Source of the DNA: Lantana camara
Lineage: Eukaryota; Streptophyta; Magnoliopsida; Lamiales; Verbenaceae
Direction: 5' to 3'
Assembly: GCA_037501455.1 (NCBI GenBank)
Contig: CM074858.1
Span: 91,672,501 to 91,736,500, forward strand
DNA length: 64,000 nt
Shown: piece after piece, positions 1 through 10,666 of the stretch
Numbering within the stretch: the stretch's first letter is position 1
Layout: each line of letters begins with the position of its first letter
Position numbers and translations under genes: made by a program
Notes under the pieces: generated by a model
What the model saw: the letters and a program-made list of their open reading frames with translations, nothing else
What the model was told of the DNA's origin: nothing
The model's database searches: none

Positions 1-2097
1 AATATGAACTTGATCTTATCTCTTGCATGTGTTGCATGTTGTAGCTTGATTTTAACTTGTTTCTCGGCATCATTTGCATGAATTCTTGATACTTAAACTT
101 ATCTTAATCTGTTAGCTTGGATTTGTGTATGTTTGGTTGAGGTTTGAGTTGGTTTCATGCATTTTTGCCCCTTTCTCATGACTTTGCTTTGTTCCTGCGT
201 TTTTTTTAGCTACTGACCCAAATCGATGTGGGTGAATTTTTCCCTTTGGAAAAATCCACGGGGTGGCATTTGTGTCAATGGAGTTTCTGATAGAAATCTA
301 TGGGGGTGGATTCTGTCCAGCCAATTTTCATTACTCCGGTTCCGTTTTTCTTGTTTTTTCTTCGCTTGTTTGATCTTCCTCCACCTCTTTCATGACTCCT
401 ATGCTGAACTAACATGCTTTAGGAGGTGTTTTGATTAATGTATGAAGTTTATGACTTGAATTGCTATGAAATATGAAAGTTATGAATGAATGAACTTGAT
501 AGCTCCATGTATTGAATGTATTTGAGCGAATTATGCGATAATATGGCTTTATGACATGATTTTTACTTCATATGCATTGTTGACATGTATTATTAGGTGC
601 TGTGATTATTGTATGGAATTTGGCTCATTATTGCTATGAATTATGAAAGATATGATATGATTGGGTTAAGTGCTTGATTATTTCGCTCCATGATTTCATT
701 TTACTTCTTATGCATCTCGTACCATGTTAATGCATTGCCGTGCATCATATATGGTTCAAATAGAGTCTTGAGTCTCAGTATGTATTATGTTATCCTTCTA
801 CAGTTTTCTCCAGGGTGGAGATGCCGGGTTCATAGGTTCTTCTCAAGTATTCTTGTCTTCTTGGTTTTGTTCGGTAAGGTATAAAGGTGGGTTTCTCTTC
901 TATTAGCTAAAACGACCCTATATAATCCAATGTGCAAAGTTTTAAGCCAAAATTTATATTATACATATATCGAGTCGTTTCAAATGAGTAAATGATTTCA
1001 AACGTAAGCCTTTCTTTCATGAACCCTTACCCAATGTTTTGGCGAGATCAGTGAACACAATGTTTATATGGGCCCAGGACAATGTGTACGTGGCTATCAG
1101 AGGAAGCTCGGGCTAACGGTGATCCCCGTGCACTAGTCCCAATAAACAATGATGGTGATACCGGACCTCGCTTGGAGATTAGTGAGAAATGGGAGCTGAG
1201 TGCCTTTGGGGGAATTCATGTAACCCCCTTTGGTCAATGGATGAGGTGGTCGGGTCTTTCTAACCCATCCACCGCCCGGAGAAAAAATGTTTAAGTGTTT
1301 GTGTTTATGTTTATGAATGTTAATGATTATGAATGATTGTTAATGAACGAATGAATGATTATGGTAAGATCACTAATGAATGAACGAATAAATGAATAAA
1401 TGCACACACGAGGAGAAGGTGGAGAATTCGCCCTCTCACCGGGCTCACGTAATGACCGCATGATTGAATGAATGAATGAAATTGATTGTTGTAATCCCGA
1501 GCGTTGTTTTTCTTTCTTTTCACCCACTTGGGATATATCTCAAAACCTCGCACGGGATTATAGCTTGCATGTGTGGGTGTTTAAATTCTGCGATATAACT
1601 ATGATATACCCTGTTTTATACCCACCAGTCTTCTATAGACTGAACCCGACTTTGTTTTCAGTTCTTTTGCAGGTTTTGGAGTGCTAGGCGGGATTTTGTG
1701 TCTATCAAGTCCTTTGGTTAAGTCCGAGTCACGTTACATGCATATTGTAAATTGATTAAGTTATACTTTCAATGTATGAATTCTAATGATTATATTTTTC
1801 TGAATTGGGGACAGGCTTCTAGGTATATATCTAAATTATGATTTATGATTTATGATTTATGTTTGAAATTTCGGGACTAGGTATTTATGCTAGTTGAACC
1901 CATCAATTGCTACCTGTATTCATGATTGATTATATTATTGAATTACTTATTTGGTTTCGAGGTTCTAGCTCCCGCCTAGCATAACGAGTGAGTGAGTCCC
2001 CATTCGCCGTGACTTAGCACGTGTATGGACTTTCCATTTCATATACGGGTCGGGTCTCGGTGCGGGGGATGTGGCACCTTCCGTCTAGGGTGTTACA
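1..2097 (+). mobile_element. Tekay/Del-like LTR, 3' portion, probably solo
   Basis: The sequence aligns by eye block for block with the second half of the LTR at 49395-53400: the TCTCC..GGAGA stem (807-821), a CAGTCT hairpin (1626-1642), GCTAGGCGGG (1683-1692), CCCGCCTAGC (1971-1980) and the terminal TTACA ending at 2097. No primer-binding site follows the end, so a solo LTR is most likely. Its 5' end is outside the window, so the TSD (predicted GTATG from 2098-2102) cannot be checked. A simple AATG-rich stretch lies at about 1310-1470. Open frames here are accidental. Confidence 0.7.
252..312. repeat. Palindrome cluster, AATCCA-type arms, in LTR
   Basis: Two degenerate near-palindromes (252-271 and 294-312) have arms AAATCCA / TGGATTT around a G-rich core. 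The same arm sequence recurs at 3727-3828 in another LTR. This is the local version of the LTR palindrome cluster described in the findings. Confidence 0.6.
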
Positions 2098-2102
2098 GTA
2101 TG

Positions 2103-3493
2103 TGTGTGTATATAGATGTGATGGGTGTCGAAGCCACCAATAATAAATCCCAATTATTGCACACGATTAAATTGTAAACTAGTGGCAACGGGTATCGATC
2201 CACGAGGATTGGGAGAATTTGTGACTTTCAATATGCTGAGGAAACGAAACAAATAATTAAAATAGGGGGGGTTTGAGATACTTGATTAAACTAAGAACGA
2301 AATAAACAAAACGAAACTAAATAAACAAATAATTAACAACTAAACTCAACTGACACTTAAATTAATTCAGTAAATAACAAGTAGCTGGGATTTTCCTACG
2401 CATGCATCAGTCTATGATCACAGACAGGGTGATTGATTCTTCGTTAGGCTAGCTATAGTCGCCAAGTCCTCTCTGGCTCCCTCGTTTGTTCTTACTGTTT
2501 ATAACGACTAAAAGAAACTCCTAATAATCGTTTTCTAATTAACCAATAACCTTAGCAGAAACTCCTTTTAAGATTCAATTGGGCAATTGTATTACATCCT
2601 AAAGAAACACTAACCCTAACCGACTAGGTAGAAACTCCTACTTCGCCTAGTTAGACCGTCTATCCCACAACACGAAATCAGTCGAACTTAACGGCCTAGT
2701 GATTGTTTGCTACTTCGTTAATTATCCGGCTAGACTCCACCAAATAAGTTAACTAGCTATATGTGAATTGCCTATTCTAAGATTTGAGCTCTTAATATAA
2801 TCAAAGAATAAGAACAAACACAATGTCGTAAAAATAGAGATAAAACGGATAACTTGATATAATCACCAATAAAATTGTCTCACACAACCCTAATGCATAC
2901 TAGGAAAATCCCTACTAAAACGAAACTAGAAATTCAACAACAAGGAAAATTAACAAATCTAAAATAAAATTAAAAGAATAAAACTAAAGAAAAGGGATGG
3001 ACTGCCTTCCCGGCTTCTGCCGTGTTGCTCATCTTTTATAGTGTAGAGAGGCTATGAATGCCTTTTCCCACGTCTCCCCCACGTTAATGCCATGACCGCA
3101 AACCATCACCCCACTAATCATTAGTTGCTCACTTAACTCTTCCAAGAAACGTGCTGTGTAACGCTTGAGAGAGTGGACATTGGCTGATCTTTGTAACAGC
3201 AACATAGGACTCTCAATGACATGGGCTCCCAACAATTTAAGGCATCAACTTGGTCTTAGTGGACGCATGGGCCTGGGTTAGCAATTAAATTCCCAAATAC
3301 TTTCCCATTACTTGGACTTAACTTTGTGGGCTCAACTCCTCACACTTTTACAGCCATAAGCCCTCCAAATCTGCTAATTAATACATTCCTGAGAACAAAC
3401 ACAAATTCAATCAGATCCTCCCTGATTAAGCCAAGTACGGGGTCACAAACAACAAATAAAGCTCAATGTGCGGATAAATATGCAACATATCAA

Positions 3494-3495
<2 letters not shown>
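2103..3495 (-). mobile_element. Unassigned LTR-like block, minus orientation
   Basis: No protein similarity is visible. Read on the minus strand there is a TATA box (TTTTATA on plus, 3034-3040) followed downstream by a long AT-rich leader. The minus-strand end carries a 'gatccacgaggattggg'-type motif (about 2196-2212) of the sort seen near the 3' end of plant LTRs. The block sits directly after the LTR that ends at 2097. Its boundaries and lineage cannot be fixed from sequence alone. It may be an LTR or short non-autonomous element cut by its neighbours. Confidence 0.35.

Positions 3496-3497
<2 letters not shown>

Positions 3498-3554
<57 letters not shown>
3498..3554. repeat. (TA)n(GT)n microsatellite
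   Basis: An uninterrupted TA run (3498-3534) passes directly into a GT run (3535-3554). It marks the junction between the unassigned block and the next LTR, which appears truncated here. Confidence 0.95.
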
Positions 3555-3555
<1 letters not shown>

Positions 3556-3726
3556 GCTGTATTTTGTTGTGGTTTTGTGGGTTAATGTGTTTTAATTTGC
3601 CCTAAACTTGCATTTGATGTTCCTACATGGTTTAAGTGTTTTTGGGTTGAGTTTTGAGGTGTTTTGGTGTTGTTTGCTTTTTTCGGCGAATGCCCTGCTC
3701 TTTCTGCGTATTTTTAGCCCTGGAAT

Positions 3727-3828
3727 AAATCCACGGCGGTCGATTTTTATGCCTTGAGAAATCCACGGGCGTGGATTTGAGGGCAATGACTTGTTTTCTC
3801 TTCGACAGTGGATCCAAGGCCGTGGATT
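3727..3828. repeat. Palindrome cluster, AAATCCA-CGGGCG-TGGATTT
   Basis: Three copies are seen: 3727-3746 (degenerate), 3759-3778 (AAATCCACGGGCGTGGATTT, arms perfect) and 3810-3828 (degenerate). The core CGGGCG is not self-complementary but the flanking arms are. Confidence 0.8.
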
Positions 3829-4676
3829 CTCCCCTGTTTTCTGTCTGAGTTTCTTTTGTCTCGTTTACCCCTCAAACGTGCTCCAATTAACCTAATTTCG
3901 CACCACGAAAACCTTTTGAAGTCTAGAATACCTCATTATCCTTTCTAATTTGTGAGATTTAATCAATCCATTTTGGTGTCGCCACTTCATCAAAAATCTG
4001 CATTCATCCAACTTCGTGCCTATGCCATTTTCACCTCGCTTTGAACCACGATTCAAGCCTTATATCCATAGAAAGCCCTATTTATCTAGTTTCTTACCCA
4101 ACAAAAAAACTCCATTCCAATTTCTAGAACTCAAGATATTCCCAAGTTTCTACAGCTTGCGCGTTTCCTAAAACTGTCAGCTTTTGCTAAGCTTTGTCTA
4201 AACCTCTCTTCTTGCGTTCCTTTCACTTCCTTGACTTTCGTATGTGATTTATATGACTTGTACGCTTGATTAAGTGATTTAACTATGTCTTAATATTATA
4301 TTACACGATTATATATCACATGTACACTTGAATTATATGCCTATTTGTTACGTGGAACATTAATGATGCACATGAACATTCTCATAACATAGCATACCAT
4401 TATATAATTCTCACACACATGTTGTATCATTTCATATCATTCCACGACACCTCATATCAATACCGGCCATCCTAATTGGTTTCATATTAGGTCATCTCTC
4501 ACGAGTACACATTGTTCCTTCTCTTGTACAGTTCATTTCCAGGGCGGAGACTTCTGGATTGAATAGGCACCCGTATTACTCATGTTTCTTATCTCGTGGT
4601 ATTCCAGGTGAGGGTGTTTTCATTCTAGTTACATATCGAACCCTATAACATTATGTGACAAGTTTTAGCCAAAAAC

Positions 4677-4678
<2 letters not shown>

Positions 4679-4742
<64 letters not shown>
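4679..4742. repeat. (TA)n microsatellite
   Basis: About 60 bases of pure TA repeat lie inside LTR Y, at the place where related LTRs carry a short TATA/TACGTATA stretch (for example 52360-52380). This suggests expansion of a pre-existing short run. Confidence 0.95.
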
Positions 4743-4749
<7 letters not shown>

Positions 4750-5244
4750 TAGAGTCATCGAGTAAATCCTTATCGAGTAAATTATTCCCAAGGATTTGAA
4801 ATGTATTATGTTTCTCATGACTTGAATGTTTTGGCGAGATTATGCACATTGATCATCCACATGTATTGGGCCTCGGGAAATGTGTGAATAGAGACCGGTT
4901 TGGCATCAGGCCGTTGTATAGCTAAGCCATTACACAAAGTACCCATTGAGAATCTCTCACGCGACAGTGTAGTGTGGAAGGTGAGTTATTCTTGAGCCGA
5001 TGGTTAACCCATCGAAGGAGCGGGCAGGAGTCATGAGCCTCTGTCTCGATATTGTTATTATTAAATGGTTCGGGTCTGCAGGCCTGACCATTATGGAGGG
5101 AGAAGGTTGGAACTATTTTATCATGATGTCCGGAATACGGATTGCCCAAATGATTATGTCCCATGTATTTATGTCTCGCATGTATTATTATGTATTGTAT
5201 GATCACGTATTCAAACATATTAAGTCATGTTTATTGTACACGGT

Positions 5245-6694
5245 TGTTGAGCGTAAAATTCGCATGGTTTTAAGTATTGATTAGAGTATACTCTTTTGTC
5301 GTTTGATGTGTTTATGTGTTTATTTTGCTCCATTTAGGTGTTTTAAGAGTTGGAGATGAGAAATGGCGAAACGAAGCGAATTCACGCATTTTTGGAGGAA
5401 AAAGGAGTAACTCCCGTTACCCCTTAGATGTACAAAGTTGTTAACCCCCATCAACAGAGGCAGCAACATCACCTTGGCGAGATAGGAGGGGTAACGGATA
5501 GAAGGAGAGTGGTAACGCCCGTTACCACTTATAAAAGCGTTATTGCGATTTCAGGCAGTAACGGGCGTTACGGTGTTTTGTGCTGGAGAAGGTATCGCCC
5601 ATTACCAGAGTCGGCGAGAGAAGGGTTTGGGCTGCTATTTATGTGTGTCTATGAGTCTATTTTAGGGAGAGCTTCTTCCAATTCTTCTTCAGTTTTTGAC
5701 CTAGCTTGGAGAGGAAGTTATAGAGCTTTTGAAGAGTTGTCCAGAGATTTTGAGAGGACGAAAGGATCGAATTCTTCAAAAAAATTCAGTTTTTCCGATT
5801 TTATTATTGCTTTATCTATCAAACTAATTACTCTAAGTTTAATTTTAATTTATTTTCATGTTAGATTCGTTTTTCCATATTTTCTTGAGTGTTTAAGTTC
5901 ACGTTTATGAGAATTTGTTTAGAATTGATGAAAATGAATTTCTTTAATGCAATTTCCTTTAGTTTTATGAGTTTTGTGTTAATTATGAGTAGCTAAATCT
6001 CTAGGGTTAGGGGAGTGATGATGAATGCATAATAAGTGTTTGATATAATGCTTGATTGACTTGTGTTAATTCTTAGTTCTGAAAATAGGTTTTAATTGAC
6101 TTGCGATGGCCTGATCACCTTTAGCATGACTTAGAATTACCTAATTATCGAGAGATTAATGGTAATTGAGATTGTTTTCATAACTTGTAAGGCGTAGAAT
6201 GCAAATAGATTTGGTTCTAACTTATACAACAGTAAATATTATTCCATGCCGAGCCGCTAGAATTTGAATTGCACTAGTCTTGTTCATATGGTTTAATTAA
6301 CTATTGATGATTTGCGAGAGCAACATTTAGCTTAATTGAGCACTTGGTTACGTCTTGAGAGAGGGTAATACAAACTTAAGTGACTTGGTTATATAATTGC
6401 ACTTGTCAAATGAGTATTATGTTGACTCTTGAATGTATAAGTTATTACTCCCCTGCCTAATTAGTTTACTAATTTTAATCCACACGTTTTAGTTGTCAGT
6501 TGTGTTTTAATTCTGGTTAATTGTTTAATTCAGTTTTAGTAGAATAAATAATCAACTTGATTTTTGTTCGGTCTTTAGATTAGAAAAAGATATTGAGTTG
6601 TGATTGATTTCCCTTCCCTGTGGGTACGATCTTATTGTGATACACGTATGTTAGTGTACACTTGCACGATTGGTTTTAACTTAAAATCACAACA
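5245..6694 (+). repeat. 5' LTR of the Athila-type element
   Basis: This 1450-bp LTR runs from TGTTGAGCG to CACAACA. Its counterpart at 13454-16917 matches throughout but with many substitutions and small indels, so the insertion is not recent. A TATA-like TTATAAAA lies at 5529-5536, just after the cluster of GTAACG..CGTTAC palindromes. The 160-codon open frame at 5428-5910 crosses promoter and leader and is not a gene. Confidence 0.92.
5407..5605. promoter_or_regulatory. GTAACGCCCGTTAC palindrome cluster and TATA box
   Basis: Copies lie at 5407-5420, 5512-5525 (GTAACGCCCGTTAC), 5558-5571 (GTAACGGGCGTTAC, opposite core) and 5592-5605 (degenerate). The TATA-like TTATAAAA at 5529-5536 sits between copies, so this looks like the U3 promoter. 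Degraded copies occupy the same positions in the 3' LTR (13617-13745 and about 15824). Confidence 0.7.
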
Positions 6695-6700
6695 AGTTTT

Positions 6701-6718
6701 TGGCGCCGTTGGCAGGAA
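6701..6718 (+). promoter_or_regulatory. Primer-binding site, tRNA-Asp type
   Basis: TGGCGCCGTTG followed by a slightly altered tail lies 6 bases after the 5' LTR. This matches the tRNA-Asp-type primer site known for Athila elements. The mismatch downstream (GGCAGG instead of CCGGGG) fits decay. Confidence 0.85.
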
Positions 6719-6962
6719 AGACGTTTTAAATCAATATTACTTAAATATTTTGATCTAGTGCTTTAGACTATTACTTTCTTTGTGTTCATAGTTTGCCATC
6801 ACTGTGGAATTGAACTAAGGATTTTCTTTTCCTTTTGTAGGTTCACGATGCATACGACGATCTCAAGTTCCGAAACTAGTACTTTACGATCCGGAGATCG
6901 AGAGAACACTGAGTGCTATTAGGAGGAAGCAAAAAAAAGAGAAGAAACCGACTACCTTACCA

Positions 6963-8546
6963 ATGGCTAACCTACCTCAGGACCCACCACCACCTGCCAT
7001 TCGAGATTATAACGTGCCGCAGATTGAAGCAATTCAGACTGCAACACGTCCCCCGATTGCAGCAAATAATTTTGAGATCAAACCAGCTATAATTAATCTG
7101 CTGCAAAACAATCCGTTTTCAGGATTACCCCTGGAAAATCCGACATCACGTCTTGAGTTCTTTCTTGAGGTGTGTGATACTTTCAAGATCCACAATGTCA
7201 CTACCGATGCTATCCGAGTCAGGCTTTTCCCTTTTTCATTAAGGGAACGAGCTAAAGCATGGTTGAGTACCGTACCGAATGAATCCTTTCAAACTTGGGC
7301 AGCATTGTCGCAAGCTTTCTTAGCCAAGTTCTTTCCACTTAGCAAAACCACGAAGTACAAGAATGATATTCACGGTTTTCGAAAGTTGGATGGAGAGTCG
7401 CTCTTTGAAGCTTGGGAGAGATTCAAGGATTTGTAAAAGAAGTGTCCACATCATGGGATTCCGGGTAGGTTATTGATTCAAATATTTTATAATGGGATGT
7501 CTCCTACTTTCAGAGGAGTGATGGATGCCGCAGCTGGAGGAGCTTTCTTGTCAAAATCTGAAGCAGTCGCCACTGAACTGTTAGATAATATGTCACAAAA
7601 CGATGTTTTTGTGCATGAGAGGAGCCATTCTCAACCAACCAAGGTGACATCAGGAGTTTCTGAGATAGATGGCCTAACCGCCATTAATACGAAGTTTGAA
7701 GCTCTTAACAAAAGATTGGATCAACTTTCTGTGAATACAGTTGGGACTCTATCCCAACCTGTTCAGGTAACTTGTGAAATTTGTAGTGGTCCACATACGT
7801 TTAATGTGTGTCCTCATACCAATGCAGAAGAACAGGTGCAAGAGAAGGTGAATTATGAAAACAATTCAAAACCAGCAAATAATCCTTACTCAAACACTTA
7901 CAACCCAGGATGGAAGAACCATCCCCATTTTTCTTAGTCTAACAATCAGAATATCCAACAAACACCACATCAACCAAGACCGCAGTTTCAAACTAGGCAA
8001 CAGTTCCAACAAAGACCACCAGCCCCCTACAATGCTACGCCACCTTAGCAGGAGCAAAAGTAAGGATGGGAGGCTGCACTTGAGAAATTCATAGCCGTTT
8101 CAACGGATCAATATCAGAAGTTGGAAACCCAGGTAGAACAGGTGGTGAATCAGAATAGGAATTTGGAGACTCAGATTGGTCAGATTGCACAATCGTTGAA
8201 TATGAGAGGCCCAGGAATGCTACCAAGTCAAACCGAAAACAATCCTAAGGAGCATTGTAAGGCCATATTTGTACGAACTAATGGAGAGAATGAAGTTCCA
8301 AGGTTGCTTTCAGATTCCGATGTTGACAGTTTTGTATTTAAGAAGGTAGTTGAGATTGAGAAGAAAAGGAAGAGTTCCCTTCAAAACCAAAGGCGAGCGT
8401 GGCACCCGAGTCATATGCTCCACCAGTTCCTTTTCCCCAAAGATTACAGAAGTAAAACTTCGAGAAAAGTGAAGTCTGACGACTTCTCCACTGTTACACC
8501 TACTGAGGAGTTAGATTCGTTCCCATGGTTCGATCCTTCCCATTAA
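6963..8546 (+). pseudogene. gag: Athila-type gag, broken
   Basis: This is the capsid polyprotein frame of the Athila-type element. The first ATG of the long frame is at 6963. One reading frame carries recognisable gag from 6963 to 8546, interrupted by in-frame stops at 7434, 7935 and twice near 8046-8061. The N-terminal half has the retrotransposon gag fold signature (for example 'FFLEVCDTFKI' and 'RERAKAWLSTVP'). A zinc-knuckle-like CEIC..H....C motif at about 7777-7815 is the short CCHC type usual in Athila gag. A glutamine-rich stretch (about 7936-8060) and a coiled segment follow. The frame fades into decayed sequence before the rRNA fragment at 8578. It is clearly dead as a protein. Confidence 0.85.
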
Positions 8547-8577
8547 AAAGCGGCGTGTTCGAATTCTGATCGCTTTT

Positions 8578-8654
8578 ACGTGAGAAAGGGGGGACCACCC
8601 TCTAAGCCTAAGTATTCCTCAATGACCGATAGCGTACAAGTACCGTGAGGGAAT
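8578..8654 (+). pseudogene. Fragment of bacterial-type LSU rRNA (plant organellar, probably mitochondrial 26S)
   Basis: The segment contains the near-universal LSU rRNA domain I stretches GACCACCCTCTAAGCCTAAG, TGACCGATAGCG and AGTACCGTGAGGGAA in the correct order and spacing. The exact wording is bacterial/organellar, not cytosolic 25S, and I recall it as plant mitochondrial 26S. The match stops at 8654, where rRNA would continue AGGTGAAAAGAACC but the sequence departs. It sits between gag and protease of the Athila-type element, in a place with no normal function for it. The flanks (about 8547-8577 and 8655-8810) may be part of the same capture but I do not recognise them. Confidence 0.75.
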
Positions 8655-8810
8655 CGAAGCTCAACAACCTGGCGGGAAGGGCCACGTTAGTGCAATCCAC
8701 ATTGACTGGGATTCCGATCTACTCAATGCAAACCCGCTGGCTCCTTTCTTCAATATGTGGGGCTGTTGACAAGCTTGCTAGATCCTTCCAGTACTATTAT
8801 TCAGCATAAG
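8655..8810 (+). other. Unrecognised filler between rRNA fragment and protease
   Basis: This segment has higher GC than its surroundings and no recognisable gag or protease residues. It could be more captured organellar DNA or a rearranged piece of the element. Confidence 0.35.
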
Positions 8811-9452
8811 CTCACCCGAAGCTTAAGGATCCGGGGAGTTTTTCAATTCCTTTAACTATTGGTTCTTTGAAAATTTCATAATATTCTTTGTGATTTAGGA
8901 CTAACGTGAGTCTAATGCCCTTATCTACTTGAAGAAAATTAGGAGTAAAGGACCTCAAACCAACTAATATGACACTCTAACTAGCTGACAGATCGGAAAT
9001 ACCCAATAGGAATTCTTGAAGATGTGTTGGTAAAAGTTGGAAAATTTTACATTCCTAATAATTTTGTAGTTCTTGATGTTGAGAACGATGAGAGTGTGTC
9101 GTTGATCCTTGGGAGGCCGTTTCTAGCCACGGCTGGAGCGAATATTGATGTTCAGAAAGGATGTTTCACGTTCAAAATAAAAGATGAAAGAATGGAGTTT
9201 AGGAATTTTAGTTTCATGACACCACCACCAATTCCAGATAAGTGTTGCATGATCAGGGTTATAAGTGAGACCTCAGACAGAGTGATATTAATTTCGGAGG
9301 AAAGAGATACAGTTAATTGGGGAAGAGAATCGAAGTCTCGAAATTCAAGGAAAGAGATTGTGTTGGAGTTAGATACTTGGAGATCAGGCACTGATGTTGT
9401 GAGTAGCAAGAACGAGGTCACTACATGTGACTCGTCGCTTGGAGATTGCTGA
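8811..9452 (+). pseudogene. Athila-type aspartic protease / pol N-terminus, broken
   Basis: The frame opens with 'KLKDPGSFSIP', passes a CDLG that corresponds to the catalytic Asp region of plant Ty3/gypsy proteases, and continues (9024-9452 open) to 'LILGRPFLATAGANIDVQ', the conserved C-terminal protease block. Several stops and frameshifts lie between 8870 and 9020. After 9452 the expected reverse transcriptase is absent, so pol was lost immediately after protease. The family function is maturation cleavage of gag-pol. Confidence 0.8.
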
Positions 9453-9929
9453 TCCCTAGCCCGGTTTTCTAAAGTCAAGCTAACGACTATAACTTAGAAC
9501 TAAATTTCCTTTCATTTCTCTTCTTCTTTGCTTTTTGTTCTTTTGTTTTCTCATTTTTCTTGCATTTATTTTGGTTATCTCTCTCGTTCTGCAGGTTAGT
9601 TGATGCATAGCTAGGAGTTGAAGTTTAGATTGGATGCAAGGACCGGGATTTAAGCTTTAATGGCAATATTGAGGTCCATTTACTTTGTTCGTGTGCGTGT
9701 GCATGAGGTTGATTTGTTTGTATGGAGAATGAGTTGGTGTAACGTATTGCAATATGTTTTGTGTGATGTTTATGTGTTTCGAGATTGGTGCACCATGGTT
9801 TGATTGAATTTTTATGATTTAATTTGTGGTAATTAACGTGATTAAGCACCATCCAAATTGCGTTTGTGCCTAACTTATGTTTTTGGGTGGAATTGGTAGG
9901 AACTAGCATTACATCCTCTTCAGTATGTT
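9453..9929 (+). other. Non-coding internal stretch replacing pol
   Basis: T-rich sequence with no frame resembling reverse transcriptase, RNase H or integrase. This is where about 3 kb of pol would lie in an autonomous Athila. Confidence 0.5.
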
Positions 9930-10202
9930 TTTGTAACGCCCGTTAATGGGGTCAGGCACCTTGGAAATAGTAGTAACGGGTGTTACTCTATGCTAGGTAT
10001 TCTCTGGTAACGCCCGTTAACAGAGACAGACGTCTAGGGCAATAGGGGTAATGAGCATCACCCTTTGCAAGGCTAAATCCAGTAACGCCCGTTACCGGGA
10101 CGAATTCGCGAAACCTTATTGGCTTGGAAAACACGTTTTGAGGCTTAATTTACTTATTTTCCTTCACAATTTTGGATTTCACGCCCCCCAACCTATAAAT
10201 AA
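9930..10202 (+). promoter_or_regulatory. Internal promoter-like module with LTR palindromes and TATA
   Basis: Palindromes with the same arms as the LTR cluster recur at 9933-9946, 9972-9985, 10007-10020 and 10082-10095 (GTAACGCCCGTTAC). They are followed by a TATA-like CTATAAATAAC at 10193-10202 and a 13-base C run (10205-10217). The layout copies the U3 promoter of the element's own LTR and lies about 470 bp upstream of the ATHILA-type ORF. A subgenomic promoter for that ORF is inferred, not shown. Confidence 0.55.
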
Positions 10203-10405
10203 CACCCCCCCCCCCCCATAGAAGAGTGTCAATAACTCACCTTGGCCAATTATCATCGAATTTTCGGCAAGTTGCGATAACATGCTTACACTCCCTTATC
10301 TCTTGAGTCTTGGTAAGTTAATCCTCCTCTTTTAGTTCAATCTTAGAATAAATTCTTCCCAACCTAAGAATTGAAATCTAGGATTAATTGCACGTTAGGA
10401 TTAAT

Positions 10406-10567
10406 CTCTAATGCACCGACACTTCTAAAAATATCAGTTTGCCGTGTCGTGTCGTGTCGGACACCATGTCCGACACTTCTCACGTGGAAAATTCACAAAA
10501 AAATCCATGTCGCCGTATCCGTGTCGTGTCGTGTCCGTGTCACCGTGTCCGTATCCATGTAACATAG
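10406..10567. mobile_element. hAT-like MITE, copy A
   Basis: A 162-bp element is flanked by a perfect 8-bp TSD, GGATTAAT (10398-10405 and 10568-10575). The ends are degraded versions of CTATGATGCACGGA, and the interior is rich in GTGTCGTGTCCG. It belongs to the same family as 22440, 25294 and 35184. Confidence 0.88.
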
Positions 10568-10666
10568 GGATTAATTATGCACATAAGGTGTTTGATAAAT
10601 TGCCTAAGTGAATTGTGATTGATATTTGTGTGCTTTGCTTTGCTATATTGGTTTAACTCAGGTACC

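Larger units (their letters stand above)
3556..5244 (+). mobile_element. Tekay-like LTR 'Y', left part, 5'-truncated
   Basis: The block resembles the LTRs at 1-2097 and 36635-39348, including the 'tttcctaaaa..ctcttcttgcgttcc' block near 4167-4220 and the TTCCAGGGCGGAGA stem near 4536-4550. The expected TGTAAC start is missing, so the 5' end is lost near the microsatellite. The LTR is interrupted exactly at 5244 by the Athila-type insertion and resumes at 16923. Confidence 0.7.

Noticed and set aside
4679..4742. Long TA tract as an origin or matrix attachment site
   Set aside because: A plain microsatellite expansion inside an LTR; nothing else supports a functional site.
5428..5910. 160-codon open frame
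   Set aside because: Lies over the Athila LTR promoter and leader; the matching 3' LTR region is not open.
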